DNA of 64,000 bases. Origin: Nostocoides sp. HKS02. GTDB lineage: Bacteria; Actinomycetota; Actinomycetes; Actinomycetales; Dermatophilaceae. Under the pieces are notes generated by a model. It was not told the origin of the DNA. It saw only the letters and a program-made list of their open reading frames with translations, and did not search any database. A program made the translations under genes and the position numbers. The stretch lies in contig NZ_CP046121.1 in NCBI RefSeq assembly GCF_009707485.1, positions 1,922,001-1,986,000 on the forward strand. Reading direction: 5' to 3'. Positions 50,242 through 59,313 of this stretch are shown one piece after another (positions within the stretch are counted from its first letter, which is position 1; every line of letters starts with the position of its first letter).

Positions 50242-50744
50242 TGACTTTGCTGAGGTTGGTTGCCCGACGCTGGAGACGCCTTCCTTGTGGAGAAGGTTGG
50301 CCCCCAGCTCCACGGCTCTGCACTCGTGGCTTGCAGGGAGCTCAAGACCCCCACCCCGGCCGTGGATCCGCGCGGATCAACGGCGCAGAGGGCCCAGTGA
50401 AAGCAGACGGTCGCACGTAGGGTCGCCAACGCGTGGAGCTCGAGGAGGGATGGGCTCGTCGATGGTGGGGTCGCTCCGACGACCGCCGGCGACGCCGTTG
50501 CGCTGCGCTGCGAACGGTCAGTTCCCGATGCTGGCGGATGACGGCGGCAGGTGTCCGTGCCGCGGGCCCTGCCTGTCTTGGGGGCTAGCGGCGCCACGAG
50601 CTTGACCTCGTTGTCGCTGCCATCGAAGCAAGCGAAGTCGGCGACACTGTGGTCGCGCCAGCAACTGCGGTGACCATTGAGCCGGTAGCGGGTTCCGCGG
50701 TCACGTGATCGGGGTTGTCGTGGGCGGGTGGCAATGTGCGGGGT
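50242..50744. other. Intergenic stretch, no gene recognised
   Basis: No convincing gene. A minus-strand frame around 50590-50650 (DFACFDGSDNEVKLV) looks protein-like but has no start or family I recognise. Confidence 0.4.
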
Positions 50745-51365
50745 ATGGCTGGAGAGTTGGTTCCGGGTTGGTTGGTCGTGCCGGAGACGGTCATTGAGGC
50801 TGGCGCGCTGGCCGAGCGGGCGTTCGGCACGCTGCCCAGGCTCGTGGCGGTGGACTGCGGCCTTGGTTCCGTGGGCTGGGAGCTTTCGATCCCAGTGCTG
50901 GTGCCGGTGCCGATGTACGTCGCTGGTCGCTTTGCTGTGCAAGGTTCGGCGAAGCGGCCGTGGAGGTTGCGTGAGGCAACATTGTCGCCGGACTGCAGCG
51001 CGGCGCAGACTGGTCCGGGTTTCCGGTTGGGATTCGAGACTGGCGGAGTTGGGGGTGGGCCCGTCGACGAGCTTGGGGCTGCGCTAGCCCGGGCATGGAA
51101 GGATGCCGCGTGGCCTGTCTGGGAGACCATGGCGCTGTTGGGTGCCTTGGAACAGGTGCGATGGTGGAGTGATTTGGCGGATCGGGGGATCCTGTCACCG
51201 ACGTGGGTCGGGCGAGCCCTGATCGATGTTCGTCCGAGGCTGGCGCAGCTAGCTGCCCTCTACGCCCCCGTTGGTCCGGTGCGAGAGGTGGCTGAGCGTC
51301 TGGCGCCTGGGTGGTTGGGGACACCCGAAGACCTCCTTGCTGCTGCCGCGGCAGTCGCCAGCTAG
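50745..51365 (+). CDS. Hypothetical protein of 206 residues
   Basis: It starts at ATG 50745 (MAGELVPGWLVVPETVIEAG) and has balanced codon use. The N-terminal half is beta-type (SIPVLVPVPMYVAGRF); the C-terminal half is helical, ending TPEDLLAAAAAVAS. There are no signal peptide, helices or motifs I recognise. Its GC at third positions looks lower than that of its neighbours, suggesting a different origin. Confidence 0.6.
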   Translation: MAGELVPGWLVVPETVIEAGALAERAFGTLPRLVAVDCGLGSVGWELSIPVLVPVPMYVAGRFAVQGSAKRPWRLREATLSPDCSAAQTGPGFRLGFETGGVGGGPVDELGAALARAWKDAAWPVWETMALLGALEQVRWWSDLADRGILSPTWVGRALIDVRPRLAQLAALYAPVGPVREVAERLAPGWLGTPEDLLAAAAAVAS

Positions 51366-51485
51366 CGCCTCGAGGGGTACGCCGCCTTTACGGGGTGTGT
51401 CCCATTCCGGACCCGTTGGGGCCCTGAAATCCTTACGCACTCTCATGCCGATGAGCGACTTCTCGCTCTGGGGCTGGCCTGCTCG

Positions 51486-51600
51486 GCTCATCGACTGGTT
51501 CTAACCATCGACGGCTGCACGGCGAGATCGGGTGCGCCCCTTGTCTTCGAAGGCAACTACTACCCGCAGGGGCTGGCGCGCACTACCGTCGATGCATCAG
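51486..51600 (+). pseudogene. IS3-family transposase C-terminal scar
   Basis: Successive frames read RLIDWF, HRRLHGEIGCAP and LVFEGNYYPQGLA, which join to the usual end of IS3-type transposases (DWfNhRRLHgeiG..pPvefE..YY.q). Two frameshifts and the absence of upstream sequence mark it as a remnant. Confidence 0.65.
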
Positions 51601-51670
51601 GTCCGAGCTTCCAAAGAACCCGGCACGGGACGGCTACGTCGGTTGCGCAACAGGCCATGCGGGGAGCGTG

Positions 51671-54004
51671 ATGTTGAAGGGTGAGCCCACAGACGGCGGC
51701 GCGGCGGACGACGCGCAGCTGTCGCAGGAGCGTCTGATGACGGTCCTGCGGGCCTTTGCTGCCGCTCCGGCGAGCGAGGAGTTGCCGAGCCTGGTGCTCT
51801 CGCAAGCGGTGGAAGCCCTGCACGCTGCCGGCGGCGTCATCGCTCTCGTGGACGCGGACATGGTCGAACCCTTGGTGAGGCAGGGCTACACCCGCTCGGA
51901 GCTGACCGCATGCGGGCCGTTGCTGCCGGGAGACCGGTCGCTGCCCCTGACCTGGGCGGCAGCCACCGGCGAGCCGGTGTGGCTGGTCTCGCAGGCCGAT
52001 GCTGCCCAGCGGTTCCCGCGCATCGTCGAGCTGGTCCCCAGGGACGAACGGGCCTACGCGGTGCTCCCGCTGCGAGCCGCAGGAGCCGTGCTCGGCGTCA
52101 TCGGCGTCAGCTGGGTCGAGCCGCACGCCTTCAGCGCCTCGGACCGAGAGCTCCTGCTGGGGTTGGCCGACATCTGCGCCCTGCACCTGCAGCACTGGCG
52201 TCGCCTGGGAGACGCTCGCACCGACAAAGACACGTCAAGCGGCCGGTCGTCTTCATTGGGCGTCGCGCTGGCGCCGCTCGTGCAGGCGCTGACCGGCTCA
52301 GACACCATCGAGGACCTGGCCCGAGCCATCGCCGAACAGGGCGCCGCAGCCGTCGGCGCCGCGTTCTCCAACATCGCAGTGGTCGAGCGCGGGCCAGCCG
52401 GGGACACCGCGCGGCTTTACCACAGGTCCACCCTGGTGCCGCAGGTCGCCCAGCGCTACCAGACCATCCTCCTCGACTGTTCCACGCCCCTCGGCGCGGC
52501 CATGTCCGGGCGCGGCGAGGTCTGGCTCGGCGACCTGCCCCAGGTGGGGGCGCAGTTCCCGCTTCTGCTGGCCGACACTTCGGCGGTAGGGCTGGCCGCG
52601 ACCGCGTCACTGGCGTTGACCGGACGGGCCGGCGAGGTGATCGGCGCGCTCGGCCTGGGCTGGGACGCCCCACAGACCTTCCCGGCCGCGCAGTGCGACG
52701 AGCTGCGGGTATTCGCCAAGCTCGTCGCAGACGCGCTCCTGCGGGCACAGCTGCTCGCGGCCGAACGCGCGGCGCTGGAACGGTCCGAGCGGCTGCATCA
52801 TACGTTCACCGCGCTGGTCGCCTCGGCCTCGCTCAGCGAGGCGATCGAGGCGGTGTTTGTCGACGGCACGGCGCCGTACGACGCCGCTGCCGCGCGGCTG
52901 GCCCTCGTCGACCACGAGCACCCCGACACCCTGGTCACCATCGCCGAGATCGGACTACCCGAGGAGGATCTCGAAGCCCTCTGGAAGCCCCCCGTCGGTG
53001 CGGCGCCCTGCGCGCTGGCCGACGAACGCCTCACCGCCGCAACCGTATACCTCTCCACCCTGGACGACCTGGCCGTGGCGAACCCGGACACGAAGGCCGC
53101 ACTGGAACGCGCCGGCCTGCGGTGCTGGGTCGGGCTGCCGCTGCGCAGCGGGTCGCACACACTCGGCGCCCTCGTGCTGGCGTTCTCCCGGGAAAACGCC
53201 CTCGGACCGAGCGACATGACCGCGCTCTCGGACCTGGGCGCAGCCCTGTCCGAGGCCATCCGCCGCGCCGTGGACCGTGACAGCGACCACGACCTGGCAG
53301 TACTGGTGCAGCGCAGCCTGTTGGCCGAGCCGCTGCCGGACCTGTGCGGGATGCAGGTGAGCGCGAGCTACCTGCCTGCTGACGCCCGCTACGGCATCGG
53401 CGGCGACTGGTACGACGCCATCGCACTCCCCGACGGCCGGACCCTGCTGATGATCGGTGACGTCGCCGGTCATGACACCAGTGCGGCCGTGGCCATGGGC
53501 CAGATCCGCGCCGCAGCCCGCGCACTGGCCCCCACCCACGAACCGGCGAGGCTGCTCGAGGAGCTCGACCGGTTCGTCACAGCCGCAACCAGCCAGACGA
53601 TCGTGACAGCCGCCGCCGTGCTGCTGGCCCCCCAGCAAGGCAGCCTCACCTACTCGCTCGCGGGCCATCCGCCCCCGATGCTGCGCAGACCCGGCTCGAA
53701 ACTCACCCTCCTGGAACAGGTCGACCCGCCCCTGGGCGTCATGGTCGCCACCCGCGCGCAGCACACCATCGAGCTGAGCCCGGGCAGCGCTCTGGTCCTC
53801 TACACCGACGGGCTCGTCGAACGACGCGGTGAGTCCATCGAGGCCGGTCTGCGCCGACTCGCGGCCGCCATCGACGACGGCCCCGCCGGCCATGCCGATG
53901 CCCTCTGCGCCTCGCTACTCGACAGGTGCATGCGCGACGTACCGCGCAGGGACGACACGGCCCTCCTCTGCGCCGTCATCGAGCCGCACGGGCCACCGAA
54001 CTGA
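51671..54004 (+). CDS. GAF-domain SpoIIE-type protein phosphatase
   Basis: A 777-residue cytosolic signalling protein. Three GAF-like domains occupy about 20-180, 195-365 and 375-535. The C-terminal PP2C/SpoIIE domain (about 550-777) has intact metal residues: GIGGDWYDAIALPDGR, GDVAGHDTSAA, YTDGLVERR and RRDDTALL. Such enzymes dephosphorylate anti-anti-sigma factors; no such partner is in the window. ATG 51671 is preferred over GTG 51668 because GGGGAG is better spaced. Confidence 0.92.
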   Translation: MLKGEPTDGGAADDAQLSQERLMTVLRAFAAAPASEELPSLVLSQAVEALHAAGGVIALVDADMVEPLVRQGYTRSELTACGPLLPGDRSLPLTWAAATGEPVWLVSQADAAQRFPRIVELVPRDERAYAVLPLRAAGAVLGVIGVSWVEPHAFSASDRELLLGLADICALHLQHWRRLGDARTDKDTSSGRSSSLGVALAPLVQALTGSDTIEDLARAIAEQGAAAVGAAFSNIAVVERGPAGDTARLYHRSTLVPQVAQRYQTILLDCSTPLGAAMSGRGEVWLGDLPQVGAQFPLLLADTSAVGLAATASLALTGRAGEVIGALGLGWDAPQTFPAAQCDELRVFAKLVADALLRAQLLAAERAALERSERLHHTFTALVASASLSEAIEAVFVDGTAPYDAAAARLALVDHEHPDTLVTIAEIGLPEEDLEALWKPPVGAAPCALADERLTAATVYLSTLDDLAVANPDTKAALERAGLRCWVGLPLRSGSHTLGALVLAFSRENALGPSDMTALSDLGAALSEAIRRAVDRDSDHDLAVLVQRSLLAEPLPDLCGMQVSASYLPADARYGIGGDWYDAIALPDGRTLLMIGDVAGHDTSAAVAMGQIRAAARALAPTHEPARLLEELDRFVTAATSQTIVTAAAVLLAPQQGSLTYSLAGHPPPMLRRPGSKLTLLEQVDPPLGVMVATRAQHTIELSPGSALVLYTDGLVERRGESIEAGLRRLAAAIDDGPAGHADALCASLLDRCMRDVPRRDDTALLCAVIEPHGPPN

Positions 54005-54163
54005 CGGTCCCCGAACCTCCTCACGCCACACTTGAGAGCCGCTACCCCAGATCTGCGGCCCCGTGGAACCGCCTATGCCGCGATCCGCTCGAGGCGTCGT
54101 GCGTGAGCGGAACTGGCGTGAAGATGGGGACAGCGCGATGGAAGTGGTCGAGGCCTGTCTCGC

Positions 54164-54949
54164 TTACGCGACGGCGCGGTGGGTCCGGCTCCATGTCTGC
54201 GTGAGTGCTGCTGCGACGCGGGCCGGTTCGACGCGGTGTGGGGGGTCGAAGTGGTGTCTGCCCTCGAATACCTCGAGGTGGAATGTGGGGAAGACTCGGC
54301 CGAGGCGTTCGGCGATCTCGACGTACTCGTCGGGGTTGCTCAGCGAGCCGAGCGCGAAGTAGACGGGCTGGGCGAACGCTGCCAGGGCGGCGCGGTCGAG
54401 GTCGTACGTCGCGAAGGTTCGCATGAAGGCTCGGATGCCGGCAGGCCGCTTGGCCATCCAGGGTGGCTGCGGCCCTGTGCCGGTGGGCAGCCCGGCGGTG
54501 ACTCCGGGTCGTACGCCGAGGCGCACGAACTGGGCCATGAACTCCTCGGGTGGCAGGTCGCGCAGGGCGTCGAACTTTTTCCACAGCTCGGTGTGGGCCG
54601 GGCTCCAGTCCCAGTTCCCGGCCCAGGCCGGCTCGAGCAGCGCCAGGGAGCGAAGGCGGTGGGGGTATCGGGCGGCGAAGGCGAGCGCGGACGCGCCACC
54701 ACCGGAGTAGCCGACGAGGTGGAAGGTGTCCCACCCACGGTTGTTGGCCTCCCGCAGGACGCCGTCGACCTCGTGGTCCAGGGAGTAGTCGGCGGGTGGC
54801 TCGTCGGTGGCGTACACCTCGAGGTCCTTGGCGACCGCCTCAAGTTGGTCGCCGAGTTGGTCGTGGAGGGCCTCGATCAGGGCGCCGTAGGCCGGGGCGG
54901 CGGGCAGCACGCTGCCCGGCAGCAGGATGACTTGTTCGGTGGTGTTCAT
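54164..54949 (-). CDS. Alpha/beta hydrolase
   Basis: A 261-residue hydrolase. Oxyanion region VILLPGSVLPA, nucleophile elbow FHLVGYSGGGASALAF (GxSxG), acid region after LGSLSNPDEY and catalytic His in FEGRHHFDPPHR. Homologues are often placed beside HD/LuxR regulators in actinobacteria, and here the gene diverges from one 76 bp away. The substrate is unknown. Confidence 0.9.
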   Translation of the reverse strand: MNTTEQVILLPGSVLPAAPAYGALIEALHDQLGDQLEAVAKDLEVYATDEPPADYSLDHEVDGVLREANNRGWDTFHLVGYSGGGASALAFAARYPHRLRSLALLEPAWAGNWDWSPAHTELWKKFDALRDLPPEEFMAQFVRLGVRPGVTAGLPTGTGPQPPWMAKRPAGIRAFMRTFATYDLDRAALAAFAQPVYFALGSLSNPDEYVEIAERLGRVFPTFHLEVFEGRHHFDPPHRVEPARVAAALTQTWSRTHRAVA

Positions 54950-55025
54950 GAGGTCGAGTCTTGGCTTCTCTGGGTTCGGGCACCATCGCGTGATCGCGCT
55001 ATCTGACGGGCCGCCCGGTGCGAGA

Positions 55026-56540
55026 ATGGCCGCCGTGACCGAGCATCCGCGGTTGGCTGAGCTGGTGGCGGCGCTATCGCTGGCCACCGACCTCGGGATG
55101 GGCCAGCCGATGGAGCAGGGCCTGCGCACGTGCCTGGTCGCCGTCGCCCTCGCCGACCTGGCCGGCGCCGACGCTGAGATGTTGGCCGAGGTGTACTACG
55201 CGGCCCTGCTCCGGTTCCTGGGCTGTACCGCGGACGCCCACGACACCGCGGTGTCGGTGGGCGGGGATGACATTGCGCTGCGTCGCGCGATCGCTCCAGT
55301 GTTGGGCGGGAGCTCGGTTGAGTTTCTCCGCGGCGTGCTGCCCGTGGTCGGCGCCGGCGCACCGGCGGCGCGGCGCCCGATGCTCGTGGCAAGGATGCTC
55401 TTGCAGGGGAGGGAACGAGCGCGGACCGGGGTGCGGGCGCACTGTGAGGCGGCGGAGGTACTGGCCACCCGGCTCGGGCTGCCCGAGCGGGTTCGCGTGG
55501 CTCTTGCTGGCGGTTTCGAGCAGTGGAACGGTGCCGGCCTTCCCAACGGGGTCGCCGGTGAGGCGATCCCGTTCAGTGCTCGGGTCGTGGCGATCGCCCG
55601 CGACGCGGAGGTGTTGAACCGGGTGGGTGGGCCGGCCCTCGTGGAGTCGGCCCTGGCGGAACGGACCGCCTACGACCCGGCCCTGGCCGAACTGGCACGC
55701 CGCAACTTGGGTGACCTGGCGGCGGCAGCTACGCGGGCCGACCCGTGGGAGGCGGTCCTGAGCCTGGACCCGAACCCCCAGACCCTGGTGCTTGATCTCG
55801 AGGCCGCGTTCGAGGTCCTTGCTGACTTCGCCGACCTCAAGTCGCCGTACTTCGCTGGTCACTCACGCGCCGTCTCAGCCCTCGCGTCGGCAGCCGACCA
55901 CGGGCACGCCGATCTGTTGCGCCAAGCCGGGTTGGTCCACGACCTGGGCAGGGTCGCCGTGCCGAGCGGTGTCTGGGCGCGGCCCGAGCCACTGTCGGTG
56001 TCGGACTTCGAGGTGGTGCGGTTGCACCCGTACTACACCGAGCGGATCCTGGCCCGGATTCCCGGTACGGCAGCGTTGGTCCGCGTGGCCGGTCTGCACC
56101 ACGAACACCTGGACGGGTCTGGCTACCACCGCGGCGCCGTCGCCACCGAAATCCCCTACCCGGCGCGCGTGCTGGCCGCCGCCGACACCTGGGCCACCCT
56201 GACCGAGGCACGCCCACACCGGCCGGCCCTGACTTCGCAGGCAGCGACCGCCAATCTCCGAGCGTTGGCAACAAGCGGCAAGCTGGACAGTGATGCTGTG
56301 GAGGCGGTCCTCGCGGTCGCTGACAGGCGGCCCGGCCGCCGCGTCCGGGGCGGTCTCAGCCAGCGCGAGCTGGAGGTGCTGCGCCTGCTCTGCCACGGTG
56401 CCACCAAGAAGGACGTCGCCGCCGCGCTCGTCATCTCGCCAACCACCGCGGACCACCACACCCGGCACATCTACGCCAAGATTGGTGTTCACTCTCGAGC
56501 TGCGGCGACGCTCTACGCCGCCGACCATGGACTCCTCTGA
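55026..56540 (+). CDS. HD-GYP-type domain protein with LuxR DNA-binding end
   Basis: A 504-residue protein. The N-terminal half is a degenerate HD-like region (YYAALLRFLGCTADAHDT). The second half is an HD domain (GLVHDLGRVAVPSGVW, HPYYTERIL, LHHEHLDGSGYH, AADTWATLTEARPHR) followed by a LuxR HTH (LSQRELEVLRLLCHGATKKD, SPTTADHHTRHIYAKIG). Canonical GYP is GYH here. It may bind or cleave a nucleotide signal and act on DNA directly; the divergent hydrolase gene is the probable target. Confidence 0.9.
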   Translation: MAAVTEHPRLAELVAALSLATDLGMGQPMEQGLRTCLVAVALADLAGADAEMLAEVYYAALLRFLGCTADAHDTAVSVGGDDIALRRAIAPVLGGSSVEFLRGVLPVVGAGAPAARRPMLVARMLLQGRERARTGVRAHCEAAEVLATRLGLPERVRVALAGGFEQWNGAGLPNGVAGEAIPFSARVVAIARDAEVLNRVGGPALVESALAERTAYDPALAELARRNLGDLAAAATRADPWEAVLSLDPNPQTLVLDLEAAFEVLADFADLKSPYFAGHSRAVSALASAADHGHADLLRQAGLVHDLGRVAVPSGVWARPEPLSVSDFEVVRLHPYYTERILARIPGTAALVRVAGLHHEHLDGSGYHRGAVATEIPYPARVLAAADTWATLTEARPHRPALTSQAATANLRALATSGKLDSDAVEAVLAVADRRPGRRVRGGLSQRELEVLRLLCHGATKKDVAAALVISPTTADHHTRHIYAKIGVHSRAAATLYAADHGLL

Positions 56541-56867
56541 CGATGCCTTCCAGAAGGCTAACCGGGGCGGGACGGCAACCCTGGTGTCGGCTCATGGCTT
56601 TGAACTGCATTCTGCAGGGATGCCGGTGCGGACAGCCCCCGAGCGATGAGCGTGCTTAGCGCGCTCCGGTGCCGGTCACGGTGTGATGGCGGCAAGCGCA
56701 CACCTTGGGCTTGATGCTCGCGCTCTAAGGCATGGCGGCCCGGCACCATCGCTTCAGAACCCTGAGCGAACTCCCGCCGTATTCGGCTGCGGGCAATGAA
56801 GCGAGGGGGCAGGATCGGAGTGGGCGGGCATCGACCGGTGCCGGCTTGCAGCGTCGAAAGAGCACTC
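56541..56867. other. Intergenic stretch, no gene recognised
   Basis: No gene, hairpin or recognisable repeat was seen between the HD/LuxR gene and the YCII-like pseudogene. Confidence 0.5.
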
Positions 56868-57175
56868 ATGTCGAAGTACATGGTTTTCTACGACACCACG
56901 AGCGCGATGCGCGCCCAAATGGCGGAGATCCCCCCCAAGCAGGCCGCCGCAGCATGCAAGAGTGGATGAACTGGGGCGAGCGGGTCGGGGACCGACTTGT
57001 CGACATGGGCTCACCGCTGGTGAACGAGGGCGACGCGGACGTTCAGGTGTCCGGCTATTCAGCCATCGACGCCGACTCCCAGGAGCAGCTGAACGGGCTT
57101 CTTGAGGGGCACCCGCACACGGCCGCTGGCGGGACGATCTCGACCCAGAAGTTCATGGATATCCCTGGCATGTGA
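56868..57175 (+). pseudogene. Frameshifted YCII-like domain gene
   Basis: Frame 1 starts MSKYMVFYDTTSAMRAQMAE and stops early. After a one-base loss near 56950 the sequence continues MQEWMNWGERVGDRLVDMGS, VSGYSAIDADSQEQLNGLL and FMDIPGM. The joined protein is a YCII-family protein (start MsKYMvlY, end ...pGM) of about 100 residues. Sequencing error is possible. Confidence 0.65.
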
Positions 57176-57291
57176 CGTTTCGCAGACTCGCCGCCCCCGC
57201 GCTATCTGCCGGTTCATGGACGGTGGTGCAGGTCGACACCGCGAACTGCATGCTCGCGCCGTGCCCGCCGCGCGCCCTCGACCAACCCGGG

Positions 57292-57606
57292 CTATGCGGG
57301 CGCCAGCCGCTGCCGTAGGAGCTCAACAAGCTGCCCGACCGAGGGCGCGCCGGCCATCCGGCGGTCCGGCGACGCATACAGCCGACAGGCCATGTCCACG
57401 ACCCGAGGGGCAGGGAACAAGTCCCGACCGTCGATCAGGATGGTCGGTGAACCGCCGAAGCCAAGACGCTGCGCGTCGGCCGCGTCAGCCACCCGATGCT
57501 GCTCGATGACCAGGTCTACCTCGGCAAGGCGCGCCGCCTCCCGGAGCCGCTCAACCGCGGTCTCGTGGTGGGGGCAGCCGTCGATGAACAAGACCTGAGC
57601 CTTCAC
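57292..57606 (-). CDS. Thioredoxin-like protein with GCPHH motif
   Basis: A 104-residue thioredoxin-fold protein. The redox loop reads FIDGCPHHETAVERL with only one Cys, so a thiol-disulfide exchange with a single cysteine or a metal-binding role is likely. The cis-Pro loop is GFGGSPTILIDGRDLF. Small proteins of this kind occur beside organomercury or thiol-stress genes. The start ATG overlaps the HAD gene's stop (ATGA). Confidence 0.85.
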   Translation of the reverse strand: MKAQVLFIDGCPHHETAVERLREAARLAEVDLVIEQHRVADAADAQRLGFGGSPTILIDGRDLFPAPRVVDMACRLYASPDRRMAGAPSVGQLVELLRQRLAPA

Positions 57607-58307
57607 CCGTGGCCCTCCCCAACGACCTCAGCCAGCTCGACCAGGGAGGCGACCTCGAGGTCAGGGCGGCTGAAGAAAGCCGGGTACGGCGTCCCGGCGC
57701 GGTTCACAAAGGCCGTGGTGAGGCCGGCCGCCGCCGCGCCGTGGATATCCCACGGATGGACCGCGACCAGCATCGTCTCCGCCGGCGAGGCGTCACACGT
57801 GCGCAGCGCGTACTCGTACGCCGACGCGGCCGGCTTCCAGGCCGGAGCGTCGGCGACCGATAGCAGCTGCTCGAAGCAGTCCGCGATGGCATGCCGCTCG
57901 AACAAGCCGCGGGCCACGGACGCGGCCCCGTTGCTCAGGGTGACCAAACGCACCCCGCCAGCGGCCAGCCCCCGGACCCCCTCAACGACGTCGCCATGCA
58001 CGGGCAGCCCAGCGAACGCATCCATCACGGCATCGACGGCCGTGTCCGGGTTCGGGACACCGTGGGAGTCCAGCAATGGTCGAAGGGACTGTCTGGCCAG
58101 GGCACCGAAGTCGGGGTTGTCACCGGTCACCGTCAACGCGAAACCGTCGCGCAGCAGACCTGAGAACCAGATCGCGGCGAGCTCAGGTCGCGCGCAGAGC
58201 TCCGCGAACACCGCGGCGAGGCCGCTCATGTCCGAAAGGGTCTCGTTCACGTCGAAGACGACCAGCTTTGGCCGCGAAGCCGGCTGGGCGAACAGGTCGC
58301 GTTGCAT
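57603..58307 (-). CDS. Haloacid-dehalogenase type II-like hydrolase
   Basis: A 234-residue HAD enzyme: motif I VVFDVNETLSDM (nucleophile Asp), motif II VTLSNGAASV, motif III Lys in APAWKPAASAYEYAL, motif IV VAVHPWDIHGAAAAG with an unusual His-Pro-Trp-Asp. This matches L-2-haloacid dehalogenase-like proteins. ATG 58307 (AGGAG nine bases upstream) is preferred over 58325. It is cotranscribed with the thioredoxin-like gene. Confidence 0.9.
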   Translation of the reverse strand: MQRDLFAQPASRPKLVVFDVNETLSDMSGLAAVFAELCARPELAAIWFSGLLRDGFALTVTGDNPDFGALARQSLRPLLDSHGVPNPDTAVDAVMDAFAGLPVHGDVVEGVRGLAAGGVRLVTLSNGAASVARGLFERHAIADCFEQLLSVADAPAWKPAASAYEYALRTCDASPAETMLVAVHPWDIHGAAAAGLTTAFVNRAGTPYPAFFSRPDLEVASLVELAEVVGEGHG

Positions 58308-58522
58308 GCGTTGTGCTCCTGACATTTCAGGTGGAGGTAACCAGCCTCGCATGCTCGGGCGCATCGCCAGAGGCCCGGAGCAATCGAAGGCTCTGTCCGG
58401 TGGCCGGGGCCGACGCGCCCGCGTCGCCCCTCTCCTCAGCTCAAGATAGTTGCGCCGGGGAGGATGATTGGAGCCGAACGATACGCGGGCCAGTCATCGT
58501 CATCGACGGGAGCGTTCCACGC

Positions 58523-59284
58523 ATGAATGCCGTCCAGTCTCGAGGTCACCAAGGTCATAAGCGCCCTATCACCCCGTCGGCGGCGGTGCTCGATCGCCGC
58601 CGCGGTCGGCCGAACAGGGTGCGCGGCGCCGCTCTGGCAGCCGCGATGGCCGGGCTGACCTTGTCTGGATGCGGCACAGCTGGGACCCCCGTAGTTGACT
58701 CGACCCGCGCGGTCGCGGTCCCTGTCGTCTCCGCAGGGCCGTTCCACGGCGTGGCCGACCTACCGGCAACCGTTGGTGGGTCCACGTTTGACGCCGCATC
58801 GCTTGCAGGGCGCCCGGTCGTCCTGTGGTTCTGGGCGCCATGGTGCGCTATTTGCCGCAGCGAGGCACCCGCCGTGACCAAGGTCGCCAGCGAGTACGCC
58901 GGCCGGGTGAGTTTTGTCGGCGTCGCCGGGCAAGGAAGCCTCAGCGACATGAACGTGTTCGTCAACCAGACTCACGCCGGGGCCTTCCCGCAGCTTGCCG
59001 ACGTGAACAACGTGCTCTGGAAGCGGTTCGCCGTCAGCGCTCAACCCGCGTTCGCGTTCATCACCGCCACCGGCGGCACCAACCTGGTCGTCGGCAGCAT
59101 CGACCAGCAAAGCCTGCGTGCGCGTGTGGCCCAGCTGACCGCGGGCCTTGTCGGCACTGCGCCTGACACCGGTCGGTCGTGCACGTCCGGGGCGAGCCAC
59201 AAGCCGGGCAGCCTCGACTGCGGCTCCGCCGGGCCGCACCACACCTCAGGCGGCCCATCCACCGCCCCGATGACGACCCGCTGA
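58523..59284 (+). CDS. TlpA/redoxin-like lipoprotein
   Basis: A 253-residue thioredoxin-fold lipoprotein. The signal is preceded by a long basic N-terminus, with lipobox LSGC (about residue 51). Redox motif WAPWCAICRSEAP, then VGVAGQGSLSDMN and AQPAFAFI (cis-Pro). The C-terminus has two further cysteines in a Gly/Ser-rich tail. It reduces or oxidises extracytoplasmic thiols and is followed 29 bp later by ccdA, its expected electron supplier. The start at ATG 58523 is uncertain. Confidence 0.88.
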   Translation: MNAVQSRGHQGHKRPITPSAAVLDRRRGRPNRVRGAALAAAMAGLTLSGCGTAGTPVVDSTRAVAVPVVSAGPFHGVADLPATVGGSTFDAASLAGRPVVLWFWAPWCAICRSEAPAVTKVASEYAGRVSFVGVAGQGSLSDMNVFVNQTHAGAFPQLADVNNVLWKRFAVSAQPAFAFITATGGTNLVVGSIDQQSLRARVAQLTAGLVGTAPDTGRSCTSGASHKPGSLDCGSAGPHHTSGGPSTAPMTTR

Positions 59285-59313
59285 ACAGCTCACGGCTGAC
59301 GGCGGCGGCACCC

